Assembly: GCA_049802235.1 (NCBI GenBank)
Contig: JBARMB010000086.1
Coordinates: forward strand, 1-34,692
Length of the DNA stretch: 34,692 nt
Origin: VBDM01 sp049802235
Lineage (GTDB): Bacteria; Pseudomonadota; Gammaproteobacteria; Burkholderiales; SG8-39
Direction of reading: 5' to 3'
Under the pieces are notes generated by a model that worked only from the letters and a program-made list of their open reading frames with translations, did no database searches and was not told the origin of the DNA. The translations under genes and the position numbers were made by a program. Shown here one piece after another: positions 7,632-17,018 of this stretch. How positions within the stretch are numbered: the first letter of the stretch is position 1; every line of letters starts with the position of its first letter.

Positions 7632-8639
7632 TCAGACCGGATCGAACACCGGAACTTTTTTCTGCGGCGCGGAGGCGCTCGCCTCGACGTCAGGCGTGCC
7701 GTAGTTGAGGAAGCTGTCCGGCAGCGGCGCGCCCCAGTAGACGCCGGTCCCCCGCTCTTCCTCGTTCCAGGTCACCGGCTCCCAGTCGGGCGCAAAGATC
7801 AGGAAGCTGCCGGAATAGACTTCGATGCGGTTTCCGCCGGGTTCGTAGGAGTACAGGTAGAACCCCTGCGAATTGTTGTGCTTGGACGGCCCGGCTTCGA
7901 TGAACACGCCGTTCTCGGCGAGAATGTCGGCGGCGCGGAGCACGTCGTCGCGGGTGTCCACCCAGAACGAGAAATGATGCAGCCGGCCGTTCGCGCCCTT
8001 GGTGTCGAGCACATAGGCGACTTCGTGGTGCACCGGCGAGCCGCTCAGCCAGGAGCCGATCTCCACGGTGCCGTTCTGGTAGCGAACCTGCTCGCGCAGC
8101 CTGAATCCCAGCAGCTCCTGGGCAAATTTGCGGTTCGCCGCGACGTCCTTGCACAGCAGCGCGAGGTGGTCGATGCGCCTCACGCTCGCCCCGCGGCCGG
8201 TGAATTTCATCGGCAGGTTTTTCAGCGTCGAGCGCAGGGCATCAGGAGCGCGGTATTTCCTCTCCTCGTAATAGATCTCCATCGAATGGCCGTCCGGGTC
8301 CTTGAAGCGATACGATTTGCCGCGACAGAAATCGCTCTCCACCCACCCCGTGCCAAGGCCGGCCGCCGCGATGGCTTTGGCGCGCCGCTCCAGCGCCTGC
8401 GGACTCACCGCGCGCCAGGAGATGCACCCCACTCCCGGTTTGCCAGACTCGGTGAGCTTTACGGTGCTTGCCGCATAGTCGCCATAGCCGCGCAAATAGA
8501 CCGATTGTTCCTGCGCATGCACGACCTCCATGCCCAGCACGTCGCGGAAGTACCACAAGCTGCGGTCGGGCTTCGGCGTCAGCAGCTCGACGCTGCCCAA
8601 GTGTGCGATATCGTGAATCGGTTCGCTTCGGTCAACCAT
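7632..8639 (-). CDS. VOC-family extradiol dioxygenase (catechol 2,3-dioxygenase-like)
   Basis: 335 aa, two vicinal-oxygen-chelate modules in tandem (residues about 10-125 and 150-280), as in type I extradiol ring-cleaving dioxygenases. The Fe(II) ligands of the catalytic C-terminal module are visible: His158 (IDHLAL), His221 or His222 (RLHHFSFW) and Glu273 (RIEVYSG). The second-shell His254 and the Tyr residues in GFYLYSYEPGGNRIEV also match the catechol 2,3-dioxygenase active site. It should therefore open a catechol-type ring using O2; the natural substrate cannot be read from sequence. Start ATG 8639 has a good GGGAGG site about 5 bases upstream. An FNR-type box lies 57 bases upstream of the start codon. 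It lies downstream of fdxA on the same strand with a 177-base gap. Confidence 0.85.
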   Translation of the reverse strand: MVDRSEPIHDIAHLGSVELLTPKPDRSLWYFRDVLGMEVVHAQEQSVYLRGYGDYAASTVKLTESGKPGVGCISWRAVSPQALERRAKAIAAAGLGTGWVESDFCRGKSYRFKDPDGHSMEIYYEERKYRAPDALRSTLKNLPMKFTGRGASVRRIDHLALLCKDVAANRKFAQELLGFRLREQVRYQNGTVEIGSWLSGSPVHHEVAYVLDTKGANGRLHHFSFWVDTRDDVLRAADILAENGVFIEAGPSKHNNSQGFYLYSYEPGGNRIEVYSGSFLIFAPDWEPVTWNEEERGTGVYWGAPLPDSFLNYGTPDVEASASAPQKKVPVFDPV

Positions 8640-8695
8640 TCAAGCCTCCCATGACTTCATCGGAAGAAAGATAACGGCGGGCGGCATCCCCGTAT

Positions 8696-8709
8696 TTGAC
8701 CTGGATCAA
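8696..8709 (-). promoter_or_regulatory. FNR/Anr-type binding site upstream of the VOC dioxygenase
   Basis: On the minus strand the site reads TTGATCCAGGTCAA, matching the FNR/CRP-family consensus TTGAT-N4-ATCAA except for one base. A -10-like TTATCT lies at 8669-8674; with a start near 8662 the box would be centred close to -41, the class II activating position. Its placement in the 177-base gap after fdxA makes the VOC gene the natural target. Confidence 0.55.
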
Positions 8710-8816
8710 ATGCGCGTTCCTGCCCATCGATGATCCTGTCGCCGTTGATGTTTTTGGCAAAAGGCGATCCTGGATGCCGCCCGGAAATACGCTGTCGCCG
8801 CGTCGGCGAGCGCGAG

Positions 8817-9140
8817 CTATCGCTCGAGGAGCTGTTTTTTGTCCTTGACCTTCGCCCACTCGTCCGCATCCGCCGGCGCCTCTTTTCGCTCGACTATGGG
8901 TTGCCAGAGTTTGGCGAGATCGGCATTGATCTGGATGAAACCGCGCTGCGCGGGCGGAACGTCGTCCTCGGCGAAAATCGCCTCGACCGGGCACTCGGGC
9001 ACGCACAACGTGCAGTCGATGCACTCATCCGGGTCGATCACCAGCATGTTGGGGCCTTCGCGGAAGCAATCCACCGGGCAGACATCCACGCAGTCGGTGT
9101 ACTTGCACTTGATGCAACTCTCGGTGACGATGTAGGCCAT
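8817..9140 (-). CDS. fdxA: Seven-iron ferredoxin FdxA ([3Fe-4S][4Fe-4S])
   Basis: 107 aa soluble electron carrier. The cysteine pattern matches Azotobacter ferredoxin I: Cys9, Cys17 and Cys50 for the [3Fe-4S] cluster and Cys21, Cys40, Cys43 and Cys46 for the [4Fe-4S] cluster. The C-terminal extension of about 50 residues (from FAEDDVPPAQ on) is usual for this subfamily. It starts with MAYIVTESC, the standard FdxA N-terminus. There is no strong Shine-Dalgarno; an extended -10 (TGATAAAAT, minus strand, 9192-9200) about 50 bases upstream may be its promoter. It is divergent from trxA across a 240-base region. The redox partner is not identifiable here. Confidence 0.95.
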   Translation of the reverse strand: MAYIVTESCIKCKYTDCVDVCPVDCFREGPNMLVIDPDECIDCTLCVPECPVEAIFAEDDVPPAQRGFIQINADLAKLWQPIVERKEAPADADEWAKVKDKKQLLER

Positions 9141-9191
9141 GGCTCGGTAAACCCCGGCTCGGAAGGGAATAGTCCGCTAAAAAGGCAGCTA

Positions 9192-9200
9192 ATTTTATCA
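9192..9200 (-). promoter_or_regulatory. Predicted extended -10 element for fdxA
   Basis: TGATAAAAT on the minus strand (TGn followed by TAAAAT). There is no convincing -35 at the right spacing, which is tolerated with an extended -10. The implied leader is about 45 bases. The rest of the 9141-9380 divergent region holds a spaced inverted repeat (CCTGCAA 9229-9235, TTGCAGG 9272-9278) and a TATACT -10-like hexamer for trxA at 9326-9331. Confidence 0.4.
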
Positions 9201-9380
9201 CACGCGAACGCGGCCCCCGGAATGTTCCCCTGCAAAAATAACCTTTTAGCCTGCGTGGCCATGCGCTTCCCTTGCAGGACGATTTTCGCTAGCATGCCGC
9301 TTGAAGGATGGAATGCACGCCCCGATATACTCTTTCGCAGCGGTCGCTGCGCCTTTTATGGCTGTCTTGCCGAGGAATTC

Positions 9381-9707
9381 ATGAGCGACTTGATCCATCA
9401 CGTCAGCGATGCAACGTTCGAACCCGAAGTGCTGAAATCCGATACGCCGGTGCTGGTCGATTATTGGGCCGAGTGGTGCGGGCCGTGCAAGGCGATCGCC
9501 CCGGTGCTCGCGGAAATCGCGAAGGAGTACTCGGGCAGGCTCAAGGTGGCGAAAATCAACGTCGACGATAACCAGGAAGTCCCGAGGAAATACGGCATCC
9601 GCGGCATACCGACGCTGATGCTGTTCAAGAACGGCAACGTGGAGGCGCAGAAGGTGGGGGCGCTATCGAAGTCCCAGCTCACCGCATTTCTTGACAGCAA
9701 CATCTAA
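9381..9707 (+). CDS. trxA: Thioredoxin 1
   Basis: 108 aa cytoplasmic disulfide reductase. The WCGPCK active site has its redox cysteines at 33 and 36, and the conserved cis-Pro loop is GIPTLMLF. Length and sequence are standard for TrxA. ATG 9381 is chosen for the GAGGA site directly upstream and the canonical MSD… N-terminus; the open frame extends further upstream without family similarity. A -10-like TATACT lies at 9326-9331. It is followed 155 bases later by rho, the usual betaproteobacterial neighbour. Confidence 0.97.
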   Translation: MSDLIHHVSDATFEPEVLKSDTPVLVDYWAEWCGPCKAIAPVLAEIAKEYSGRLKVAKINVDDNQEVPRKYGIRGIPTLMLFKNGNVEAQKVGALSKSQLTAFLDSNI

Positions 9708-9862
9708 ACCCCCTATCCTTTCCGCAAAAGACCGGGGGCAGATATAGCCGCCGGTTGTCCGGCGCCTGCAACAAGCCGTACCCAGGCGCAAATCCTCCCC
9801 GTTTCGGTTCCCTGTTTTCCCGTGCGAACGGTCTGAGGTCGTTCATCCCGCGCGAGCGTTTT

Positions 9863-11122
<1,260 letters not shown>

Positions 11123-11171
11123 CAATTCAGGCGCGCATCTCGCCTGCAACCGCTCTGAAAGAAATCCCGGC

Positions 11172-11210
11172 CACGGTCCCGCCCCAAGCTTCGCCCGCCA
11201 GGGACCGTGA
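11172..11210 (+). repeat. Hairpin downstream of rho
   Basis: CACGGTCCC and GGGACCGTG form a perfect 9-bp stem with a loop of about 20 bases, in the 271-base rho-rpmE gap. There is no T tract, so it is not a classic intrinsic terminator; it may stabilise the rho mRNA 3' end. Confidence 0.45.
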
Positions 11211-11285
11211 CCTGGTTCTTCGGTTCGATGCGGCGAAGTCAGTGCGCTTCGAAATCTCGTAGACGAGGCAAGGCCTTGAGCCGGT

Positions 11286-11314
11286 TTGCTTTTCTTATTC
11301 CGGTCTGGGATAAT
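11286..11314 (+). promoter_or_regulatory. Predicted sigma70 promoter of rpmE
   Basis: -35 TTGCTT (11286-11291), 17-base spacer, -10 GATAAT (11309-11314). The predicted start near 11321 leaves a leader of about 72 bases before rpmE, so rpmE can be expressed apart from rho. Confidence 0.6.
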
Positions 11315-11393
11315 TCGCCGTTTTTCATGCGGGCTTGAAACGCTGGGCCGCCCGCCCGAGCGGAACCAAGCCCCCGGAACCAGAGGACGCCCC

Positions 11394-11630
11394 ATGAAAG
11401 CCAAAATCCATCCCGAATACAAGGAAATCCAGGTCACCTGCAGTTGCGGCAACACCTTCGCCACGCGCTCGACGCTGGGGAAGCCGCTGCACGTCGAAGT
11501 CTGCTCCTCTTGCCACCCGTTCTACACCGGCAAGCAGAAGATCGTCGACACCGCCGGCCGGGTCGAGAAGTTCCGCCAGAAGTACACCTCGAAGAAAACG
11601 GCCAAGACCACGAAGCAGGCCGCCGCGTAG
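11394..11630 (+). CDS. rpmE: 50S ribosomal protein L31 (zinc-binding form)
   Basis: 78 aa large-subunit protein. Cys16, Cys18, Cys37 and Cys40 form the zinc site of the C+ type of L31, in contrast to the cysteine-free paralogue made under zinc starvation. The C-terminal tail is lysine/threonine rich (TSKKTAKTTKQAAA), longer than in E. coli. ATG 11394 begins MKAKIHPEY, the family start. It follows rho, as is common, and is closed by a strong terminator at 11651-11681. Confidence 0.97.
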   Translation: MKAKIHPEYKEIQVTCSCGNTFATRSTLGKPLHVEVCSSCHPFYTGKQKIVDTAGRVEKFRQKYTSKKTAKTTKQAAA

Positions 11631-11650
11631 GCGTGAGCGGATTTGCCATG

Positions 11651-11681
11651 AAAAGGCAGCTTCGGCTGCCTTTTCGTTTTT
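11651..11681 (+). terminator. Rho-independent terminator after rpmE
   Basis: AAAAGGCAGC (11651-11660), TTCG tetraloop, GCTGCCTTTT (11665-11674), then CGTTTTT. It is a perfect 10-bp stem with the very stable UUCG loop and a T tract, 20 bases after the rpmE stop. Confidence 0.95.
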
Positions 11682-11693
11682 CCGGGTGAGAAA

Positions 11694-12125
11694 ATGTCTT
11701 CTCGGGCGCTGAATCGGCTTCCGCCCGCACTGATCCCGTCTGGATGGCTGGCCGGGTGCGTCCGGAACGTGACCGGCGTGCCCGCCGCCGGCAGCTTGCT
11801 ACCGAGGCGGCTCGTCGTGACGGCTTATCTGGGCGACAATGCCCATGTGTTTACCGGCACGGCAAACTCCGGCGAAACATTTCGTCGCCACCTCGAGGCC
11901 ATGCGTGACAGCGTGCGCTCGTTTCATGCATTGACCGATTCGGAAATACTGCTGGCAAAAGCGCCGGCGCTGAAAATGATCATCGCGACCGAAACCACAC
12001 GCTTCGCCGAGCCCGGACGCAATTCTCCGCTCGGCCGCAATGCCGGGAGCACTCTGCGTCTCGTCAACGCCATGGTCACGGACGGCAAGCCCGCCTCCGT
12101 CCGGACCATCAAGGTGGTCGAGTGA
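11694..12125 (+). pseudogene. Remnant of an M48 peptidase: lipobox plus C-terminal domain, catalytic domain missing
   Basis: 143-codon frame. The second half matches in pattern the C-terminal domain of outer-membrane-associated M48 metalloproteases: an AYLGDNAHVF strand, VRSFHALTDSE, then a LysM-like tail ending LRLVNAMV…IKVVE. The first 35 residues contain WLAGCVRNVTG, resembling the lipobox and following NPVTG of M48 lipoproteins. There is no HEXXH and no room for the roughly 250-residue catalytic domain. I infer an internal deletion or a decayed gene. Alternatively the domain is expressed alone, possibly from GTG at about 11818. Its TGA overlaps the GTG start of the next gene (GTGA), so it may still be translated. 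Confidence 0.55.
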
Positions 12126-13762
12126 ACACGGCCGGCCGGCGGCTTGCGTTGCCCCTCGGGCGCCGGATCGCGCTGCCGCTTGCGCCGGCGCTGTCGGCCC
12201 TGCTCGTGCTCGCTTATCTCCTGCCGGGCCTCGTCGGCCACGATCCGTGGAAGAGCGAGGACGCGATCGGCGTCGGCATCGTCTACCAGATGCTCCACCA
12301 CGGGCAGTGGCTGGTGCCGCATCTCGCCGGCGAGCCGTTTTTCGAGGACGGCCCGTTTTATTACTGGATCGCGGCGCTCACCGCCAGACTCCTCGACTGG
12401 GCGCTCGCCATGCACGACGGTGCGCGCCTGGCGAGCGGCGTGCTGACGGCGGCCACACTCTGGTTCACATTTCTCGCCGGCCGGGAAATGTACGGCAGGA
12501 CCGAAGGGACGAGCGCGACGCTTGCGCTGCTCGGCTGCCTCGGGCTGCTGGTGTACGCCCACGAGACACTGGCCGAGATCGGCATGCTCGCGGGCCAGGC
12601 GCTCGCCTGGTACGGCATCGCCCTGGCGCAGCGCAAGCCGCGGCACGCCGGCTGGCCGCTCGGCCTCGGCATCGTCATCGCGGCGCTCAGCAAGGGGCCC
12701 GCGGCAGCGATCGCGCCGCTCGCGATCGCGCTCATCGCGCCGCTGATCTCGGCCGGCTGGCGCCGCCGCGCATACATTTTCTCGTTGCTTGCAGCGGCAG
12801 TCACGGTGCTGGGGTTTCTCGGCGGCTGGCTCGCGCTGGTCGAAGCCCGCTCGCCCGCCGTCGCGGAGGCTTGGTGGCATGCGCAAATCGCGGTGTTTAC
12901 GGCGCCCGACGTGAACGCGTTCGTCTATTGGGCCGAAACGCTGGCCTGGGCGGCGTGGCCGGCCTGGCCGCTCGCCTTCTGGGCACTGTGGGAACGGCGC
13001 CACCGGCGATTCGAGCCCGGAACGCGCATGCTGATCGCTGCGTTCGCGGTCTCGCTCGCCGTGCTGCTCGCGCAGCGCGATCCGCGCGAAGTCTTTGCGC
13101 TGCCGCTGCTGCTGCCATTGGCGCTCCTGGCCGGGGCAGGCGTGCCGAGCCTGCGGCGCGGCGCGGCCAACGCGCTCGCGTGGTTCGGCGTCATGAGCGC
13201 AGCGCTGTTCGGCGCGCTGGTATGGCTGGGCTGGATCGCGATGATGACCGGCGTCCCGCCGACCATCGCCCACAACTTCGCCAAGCTCGAGCCCGGGCAC
13301 GTGCCGCAATTCTCCTGGGGCGTCTTCGCGATCGCGCTGGCGCTGACTCTCGCCTGGCTGTGGCTGCTTCTGAGGAGCGAACGCTCGGCATTGCGGAGCA
13401 TTACCTTCTGGGCCGCGGGTACCGCGCTGCTGTGGGGTCTGCTCATGACGCTGTGGATTCCATGGATCGACTACGGCATGAGCTATCGGCCGGTGGCGCT
13501 GGCGCTGAAAAAGGCGCTGCCCGCGGGAACGCGCTGCATCGAGAGCCGCGACCTCGGCGAAACACAGCGGGCCGCGCTCGACTACCATGCCGGCATCGTC
13601 ACCGAGCGCCTGGAGCGTCGCGGCGATGCCCGCTGCGCGCTGCTGCTCGTGCAGGCGCGGCAGGGGGACAACGACAGCGTCGGACCGGGCTGGAAGCTCA
13701 TCTGGGAAGGCAACCGCCCGCGCGACCGCGAGCGCTACCGTCTCTATGAGCGGCAGACATGA
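12122..13762 (+). CDS. GT39/ArnT-like membrane glycosyltransferase
   Basis: 546 aa polytopic inner-membrane protein of the GT-C (dolichyl-phosphate-mannose mannosyltransferase / ArnT) superfamily, which moves a sugar from a polyprenyl-phosphate donor to lipid A, protein or another acceptor outside the membrane. After a first transmembrane helix (about residues 20-38) comes the acidic periplasmic motif GHDPWKSEDA (Asp41, Glu46/Asp47), typical of the GT-C catalytic loop. Further hydrophobic segments suggest 10-12 helices, with a small soluble C-terminal domain from about residue 450. The start is GTG 12122, overlapping the preceding stop. Its own stop overlaps the pgi ATG (ATGA). The acceptor is unknown. 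Confidence 0.8.
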   Translation: MNTAGRRLALPLGRRIALPLAPALSALLVLAYLLPGLVGHDPWKSEDAIGVGIVYQMLHHGQWLVPHLAGEPFFEDGPFYYWIAALTARLLDWALAMHDGARLASGVLTAATLWFTFLAGREMYGRTEGTSATLALLGCLGLLVYAHETLAEIGMLAGQALAWYGIALAQRKPRHAGWPLGLGIVIAALSKGPAAAIAPLAIALIAPLISAGWRRRAYIFSLLAAAVTVLGFLGGWLALVEARSPAVAEAWWHAQIAVFTAPDVNAFVYWAETLAWAAWPAWPLAFWALWERRHRRFEPGTRMLIAAFAVSLAVLLAQRDPREVFALPLLLPLALLAGAGVPSLRRGAANALAWFGVMSAALFGALVWLGWIAMMTGVPPTIAHNFAKLEPGHVPQFSWGVFAIALALTLAWLWLLLRSERSALRSITFWAAGTALLWGLLMTLWIPWIDYGMSYRPVALALKKALPAGTRCIESRDLGETQRAALDYHAGIVTERLERRGDARCALLLVQARQGDNDSVGPGWKLIWEGNRPRDRERYRLYERQT

Positions 13763-15336
13763 GCAAGCTCACGCTATCGCCCGCCTGGCAGGCGCTCACC
13801 GCGCAGCAGCGCGGGATTGCCCGCCTTTCCCTGCGCGAGCTGTTCGCCGCGGACGCGACGCGCGTGCAGCGCTTCTCGCTCGAATTCGGCGAAATCCTGC
13901 TCGATTACTCCAAGCATCGGATCGACGCCGAGAGCATGCGGTTGCTGCTCGCCCTCGCCGAGCAGGCGCAGGTGCCGGCGTGGATCCGGCGCATGTTCGC
14001 CGGCGAGCCCATCAACAACACCGAGGGTCGCGCCGTGCTGCACGTTGCGCTGCGCTCGGACCGGGCGAAGTTCCCCGAGGGCCGCGACGTCATGCCCGCG
14101 GTGCGCGCGGCGCGCGAGCGCATGCGCCGCTTCGTCGACGCGGCGCACCGCGGCGCGCTCACCGGCGCCACCGGCCGGCGCATCACCGACATCGTCAACA
14201 TCGGCATCGGCGGCTCCGATCTCGGTCCGAGGATGCTGGTGCGCGCCCTGCGCCGGTTTCACCGCGGCGGATTGCGGCTGCATTTCGTCGCCAACATCGA
14301 TCCGGCCGACCTCGATGCGACGCTCGCCGGCCTCGCCCCCGAGGCCACGCTCTTCATCGTCGCCTCGAAGACCTTCACCACCGCCGAGACGCTCGACAAC
14401 GCGGCCCGCGCGCGCGCATGGCTGGAAAGCGCGCTGGGAAAATCTGCGGATCTCTCGCGCCATTTCGCCGCCGCGACCGCAAACGAGGCCGGCGCGATCG
14501 CGATGGGCATTGCCCCCGAAAGGATGTTCCCGCTGTGGGACTGGGTCGGCGGACGCTACTCGGTCTGGTCCCCGGTGGGCCTGCCGCTGGCGCTGGCGAT
14601 CGGCATGGACGGCTTCGAGCAGCTGCTCGAAGGCGGCCGCGCCATGGACGCGCATTTCCACACCGCGCCGCTCGAGCGCAACCTTCCGGCGGTGCTCGCG
14701 CTGCTCGAGGTGTGGTACGTGAATTTCTTCGGCGCGCAGAGCCACGCGGTGCTGCCCTATTGCGAGGACCTGCGCGATTTTCCGGCGTACCTGCAGCAGC
14801 TCGGGATGGAATCGAACGGCAAGCGCGTGGACCGCGACGGCAACGAGGTCGACTACGCCACCGCGCCGGTGGTCTGGGGCGCGGCGGGAACCGCCAGCCA
14901 GCACTCGTTCCACCAGCTGCTGCATCAAGGCACGCACCTGGTGCCGGTGGATTTCATGGTGTTCAAGGAAGCCGACGGGGCGCCACCGGCCCACGCCGCA
15001 CTGGTTGCGAATGCGCTGGCGCAGAGCGCCGCGCTCGCGTTCGGCCATCCGGCGCCGGAAGCTCCTCACAAAGCCCTGCCCGGGAACCGCCCCTCGAGCC
15101 TGCTGCTGCTGAAGCGCCTCACGCCGCGCGCCCTGGGCCAGTTGATCGCGCTCTACGAGCACAAGGTATTTGTCGAAGGCATCGTCTGGAACCTGAACAG
15201 CTTCGACCAGTGGGGCGTCGAGTTCGGCAAGCAGCTCGCCCGCACTCTGCTGCCGCGGCTGCTGGGGGGTGGCGAGGCCGACGAGCTCGACCCCTCCAGC
15301 CGGGCCCTGCTCAAACGCCTGCGCGAGCGCAATTGA
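13759..15336 (+). CDS. pgi: Glucose-6-phosphate isomerase
   Basis: 525 aa cytoplasmic enzyme interconverting glucose-6-phosphate and fructose-6-phosphate. Signatures: NIGIGGSDLGPRM, the sugar-phosphate site VASKTFTTAET, DWVGGRYSVWSPVGL, the catalytic Glu region LGMESNGKRV, the His in HQGTHLVPVDF and the C-terminal Lys in WNLNSFDQWGVEFGKQLA. It is slightly shorter than the 549-residue E. coli enzyme, with all signatures present. The start overlaps the previous stop, making it translationally coupled to the glycosyltransferase gene. That linkage suggests sugar-phosphate supply for envelope glycosylation, which is inference only. Confidence 0.97.
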   Translation: MSKLTLSPAWQALTAQQRGIARLSLRELFAADATRVQRFSLEFGEILLDYSKHRIDAESMRLLLALAEQAQVPAWIRRMFAGEPINNTEGRAVLHVALRSDRAKFPEGRDVMPAVRAARERMRRFVDAAHRGALTGATGRRITDIVNIGIGGSDLGPRMLVRALRRFHRGGLRLHFVANIDPADLDATLAGLAPEATLFIVASKTFTTAETLDNAARARAWLESALGKSADLSRHFAAATANEAGAIAMGIAPERMFPLWDWVGGRYSVWSPVGLPLALAIGMDGFEQLLEGGRAMDAHFHTAPLERNLPAVLALLEVWYVNFFGAQSHAVLPYCEDLRDFPAYLQQLGMESNGKRVDRDGNEVDYATAPVVWGAAGTASQHSFHQLLHQGTHLVPVDFMVFKEADGAPPAHAALVANALAQSAALAFGHPAPEAPHKALPGNRPSSLLLLKRLTPRALGQLIALYEHKVFVEGIVWNLNSFDQWGVEFGKQLARTLLPRLLGGGEADELDPSSRALLKRLRERN

Positions 15337-15383
15337 CTTGGATCGCCTGCAGTCTTAGGCTGACACAACATGGAGACACACCG

Positions 15384-15590
15384 ATGAATGAAGATACCTT
15401 CAACCTGAGCATTCGCAAGTTCCTGAAGATGGTGGGAGTGAGCTCGCAGCGCGAGATCGAGCAGGCGGTTGCAAAGGCGCGCGCGAGCGGCGCCGTCACC
15501 GGCAGCGAGAAATTCCCGGCCTCGGTCACGCTCGACGTGCCGGGGCTGAAGCTGTCGGTCAAGTTCGACGGCAAGATCGAGCTCGAATAA
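15384..15590 (+). CDS. DUF6494-type small protein
   Basis: 68 aa protein beginning MNEDTFNLSIRKFLKMVGVS, a conserved small proteobacterial family of unknown function (recognised as DUF6494). It has an N-terminal helical segment with SQREIEQAVAKA, followed by a beta-rich end (VTLDVPGLKLSVKFDGKIELE). There is no signal peptide or membrane segment. ATG 15384 has GGAGAC about 9 bases upstream. It sits between pgi and an FAD-linked oxidase, 15 bases before the latter, so it is probably co-transcribed with it. Confidence 0.8.
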   Translation: MNEDTFNLSIRKFLKMVGVSSQREIEQAVAKARASGAVTGSEKFPASVTLDVPGLKLSVKFDGKIELE

Positions 15591-15605
15591 GCGCCGGGCG
15601 CCGCC

Positions 15606-17000
15606 ATGAACCGGCCCAGGGAACTCGACACCGGTCTGCTGGACGAATTGCGCGCGCTGCTCGGCGAGCGCGTCGCGGTCTCGCGCGCCATCCGCGAGCA
15701 CCACGGCAAGGACGAGTCGTATTTTCCCGATGCCTTGCCCGACGCGGTGGCGTTCCCGCATTCCACCGAGGAAGTGCGCGATGTCGTCAATATCTGCCGC
15801 CGCCACCGCACCCCCATGATCGCGTTCGGGGTGGGCACATCGCTCGAGGGACATGTCCTCGCGATCCACGGGGGGATATGCATCGACCTCAGCCGGATGA
15901 ACAAGGTTCTCTCGGTGCACGAGGCCGACCTCGACGCCACCGTACAGGCGGGTGTCACGCGGAAACAGCTGAACGAACACATCCGCCATTCCGGTTTGAT
16001 GTTTCCGGTCGATCCGGGGGCCGACGCCACGCTCGGCGGAATGGCCTCGACCCGAGCCTCGGGCACCAACGCCGTGCGCTACGGCACCATGCGCGAGAAC
16101 GTGCTCGCCCTCACCGTGGTCCTCGCCGACGGCCGCGTCGTCAAGACCGCGCGCCGCTCGCGCAAATCCGCCGCCGGCTACGACCTCACGCACATTTTCA
16201 TCGGCGCCGAGGGCACCCTCGGCATCATCACCGAAGTCACGCTGCGCCTGTATGCGGTGCCCGAGGCGATGTCCGCCGCGGTGTGCTCCTTTGCCGACAT
16301 CGCCGGCGCAGTGAACACGGTGATCCAGACGCTGCAGGCGGGCATCCCGATCGCCCGCAGCGAGGCGCTGTGCGCGACCACGATGAAGACGATCAACGCC
16401 TATTCGAAGACGGACTACCGCGAGCAGCCGACGCTGTTCCTCGAATTCCACGGGACCCAGGCGAGCGTCGAGGAGCAGGCGCAGATGGTGCAGGAGATCG
16501 CGCACGGGAACGGCGGCATGGATTTCGAATGGGCGAGCAAGGCCGAGGACCGCAACCGCCTGTGGTCGGCGCGTCACCAGGCTTATTTCGCCTGCCTGCA
16601 ACTGCGGCCCGGCGCGCGCGTCATCTCGACCGACGTCTGCGTGCCGATCTCGCGACTGACCGAATGCATTGTCGAGACATCGAGGGACATCGCCAAGGCG
16701 TCGATGCCGGTGCCGTTGTTCGGGCACGTCGGCGACGGCAACTTCCATTGCGCGATTCCGGTGCGTCCGGGCAACGAAGCCGACCTCGCCGAGGCCAGGG
16801 CGTTCAACGAGCGGCTCGTGAACCGGGCGCTCGCCATGGAAGGCACTTGCACCGGCGAGCACGGTATCGGCTTCGGTAAGATCAAGTCGCTGCAGAAGGA
16901 GTTCGGCGAGGCGGTCGAGCTGATGGCGACGCTGAAGCGCGCCTTCGACCCGGAAAACCTGATGAATCCGGGCAAGATCGTTCCGGCGGAGCACGTCTAG
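15606..17000 (+). CDS. FAD-linked oxidase (D-lactate dehydrogenase / glycolate oxidase GlcD-like)
   Basis: 464 aa flavoprotein of the FAD-binding_4 / FAD-oxidase C-terminal type, which oxidises 2-hydroxy acids such as D-lactate, glycolate or 2-hydroxyglutarate. The PCMH FAD-binding domain is at about residues 35-215 (FGVGTSLEGHVLA; PGADATLGGMASTRASGTNAVRYG). The C-terminal substrate domain has HVGDGNFHCAIPV and the signature GTCTGEHGIGFGK. It resembles the LDHD-like single-subunit proteins more than GlcD with separate GlcE/GlcF subunits, since no partners are adjacent. ATG 15606, weak ribosome site, immediately after the DUF6494 gene. Exact substrate not assignable. Confidence 0.88.
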   Translation: MNRPRELDTGLLDELRALLGERVAVSRAIREHHGKDESYFPDALPDAVAFPHSTEEVRDVVNICRRHRTPMIAFGVGTSLEGHVLAIHGGICIDLSRMNKVLSVHEADLDATVQAGVTRKQLNEHIRHSGLMFPVDPGADATLGGMASTRASGTNAVRYGTMRENVLALTVVLADGRVVKTARRSRKSAAGYDLTHIFIGAEGTLGIITEVTLRLYAVPEAMSAAVCSFADIAGAVNTVIQTLQAGIPIARSEALCATTMKTINAYSKTDYREQPTLFLEFHGTQASVEEQAQMVQEIAHGNGGMDFEWASKAEDRNRLWSARHQAYFACLQLRPGARVISTDVCVPISRLTECIVETSRDIAKASMPVPLFGHVGDGNFHCAIPVRPGNEADLAEARAFNERLVNRALAMEGTCTGEHGIGFGKIKSLQKEFGEAVELMATLKRAFDPENLMNPGKIVPAEHV

Positions 17001-17018
17001 TCGCGCCGGCCCGGAACT

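Noticed and set aside
11172..11210. Intrinsic terminator directly after rho
   Set aside because: The stem is good but the loop is about 20 bases and no T tract follows; listed only as a hairpin.
11924..13588. A 554-codon minus-strand open frame opposite the glycosyltransferase
   Set aside because: It is Arg/Glu/Gln-rich antisense sequence; the plus frame has coherent membrane helices and the GT-C acidic motif.
15153..16994. A 613-codon minus-strand open frame opposite the FAD-linked oxidase and pgi end
   Set aside because: It is a shadow of two well-supported genes and crosses an intergenic region; no family resemblance.
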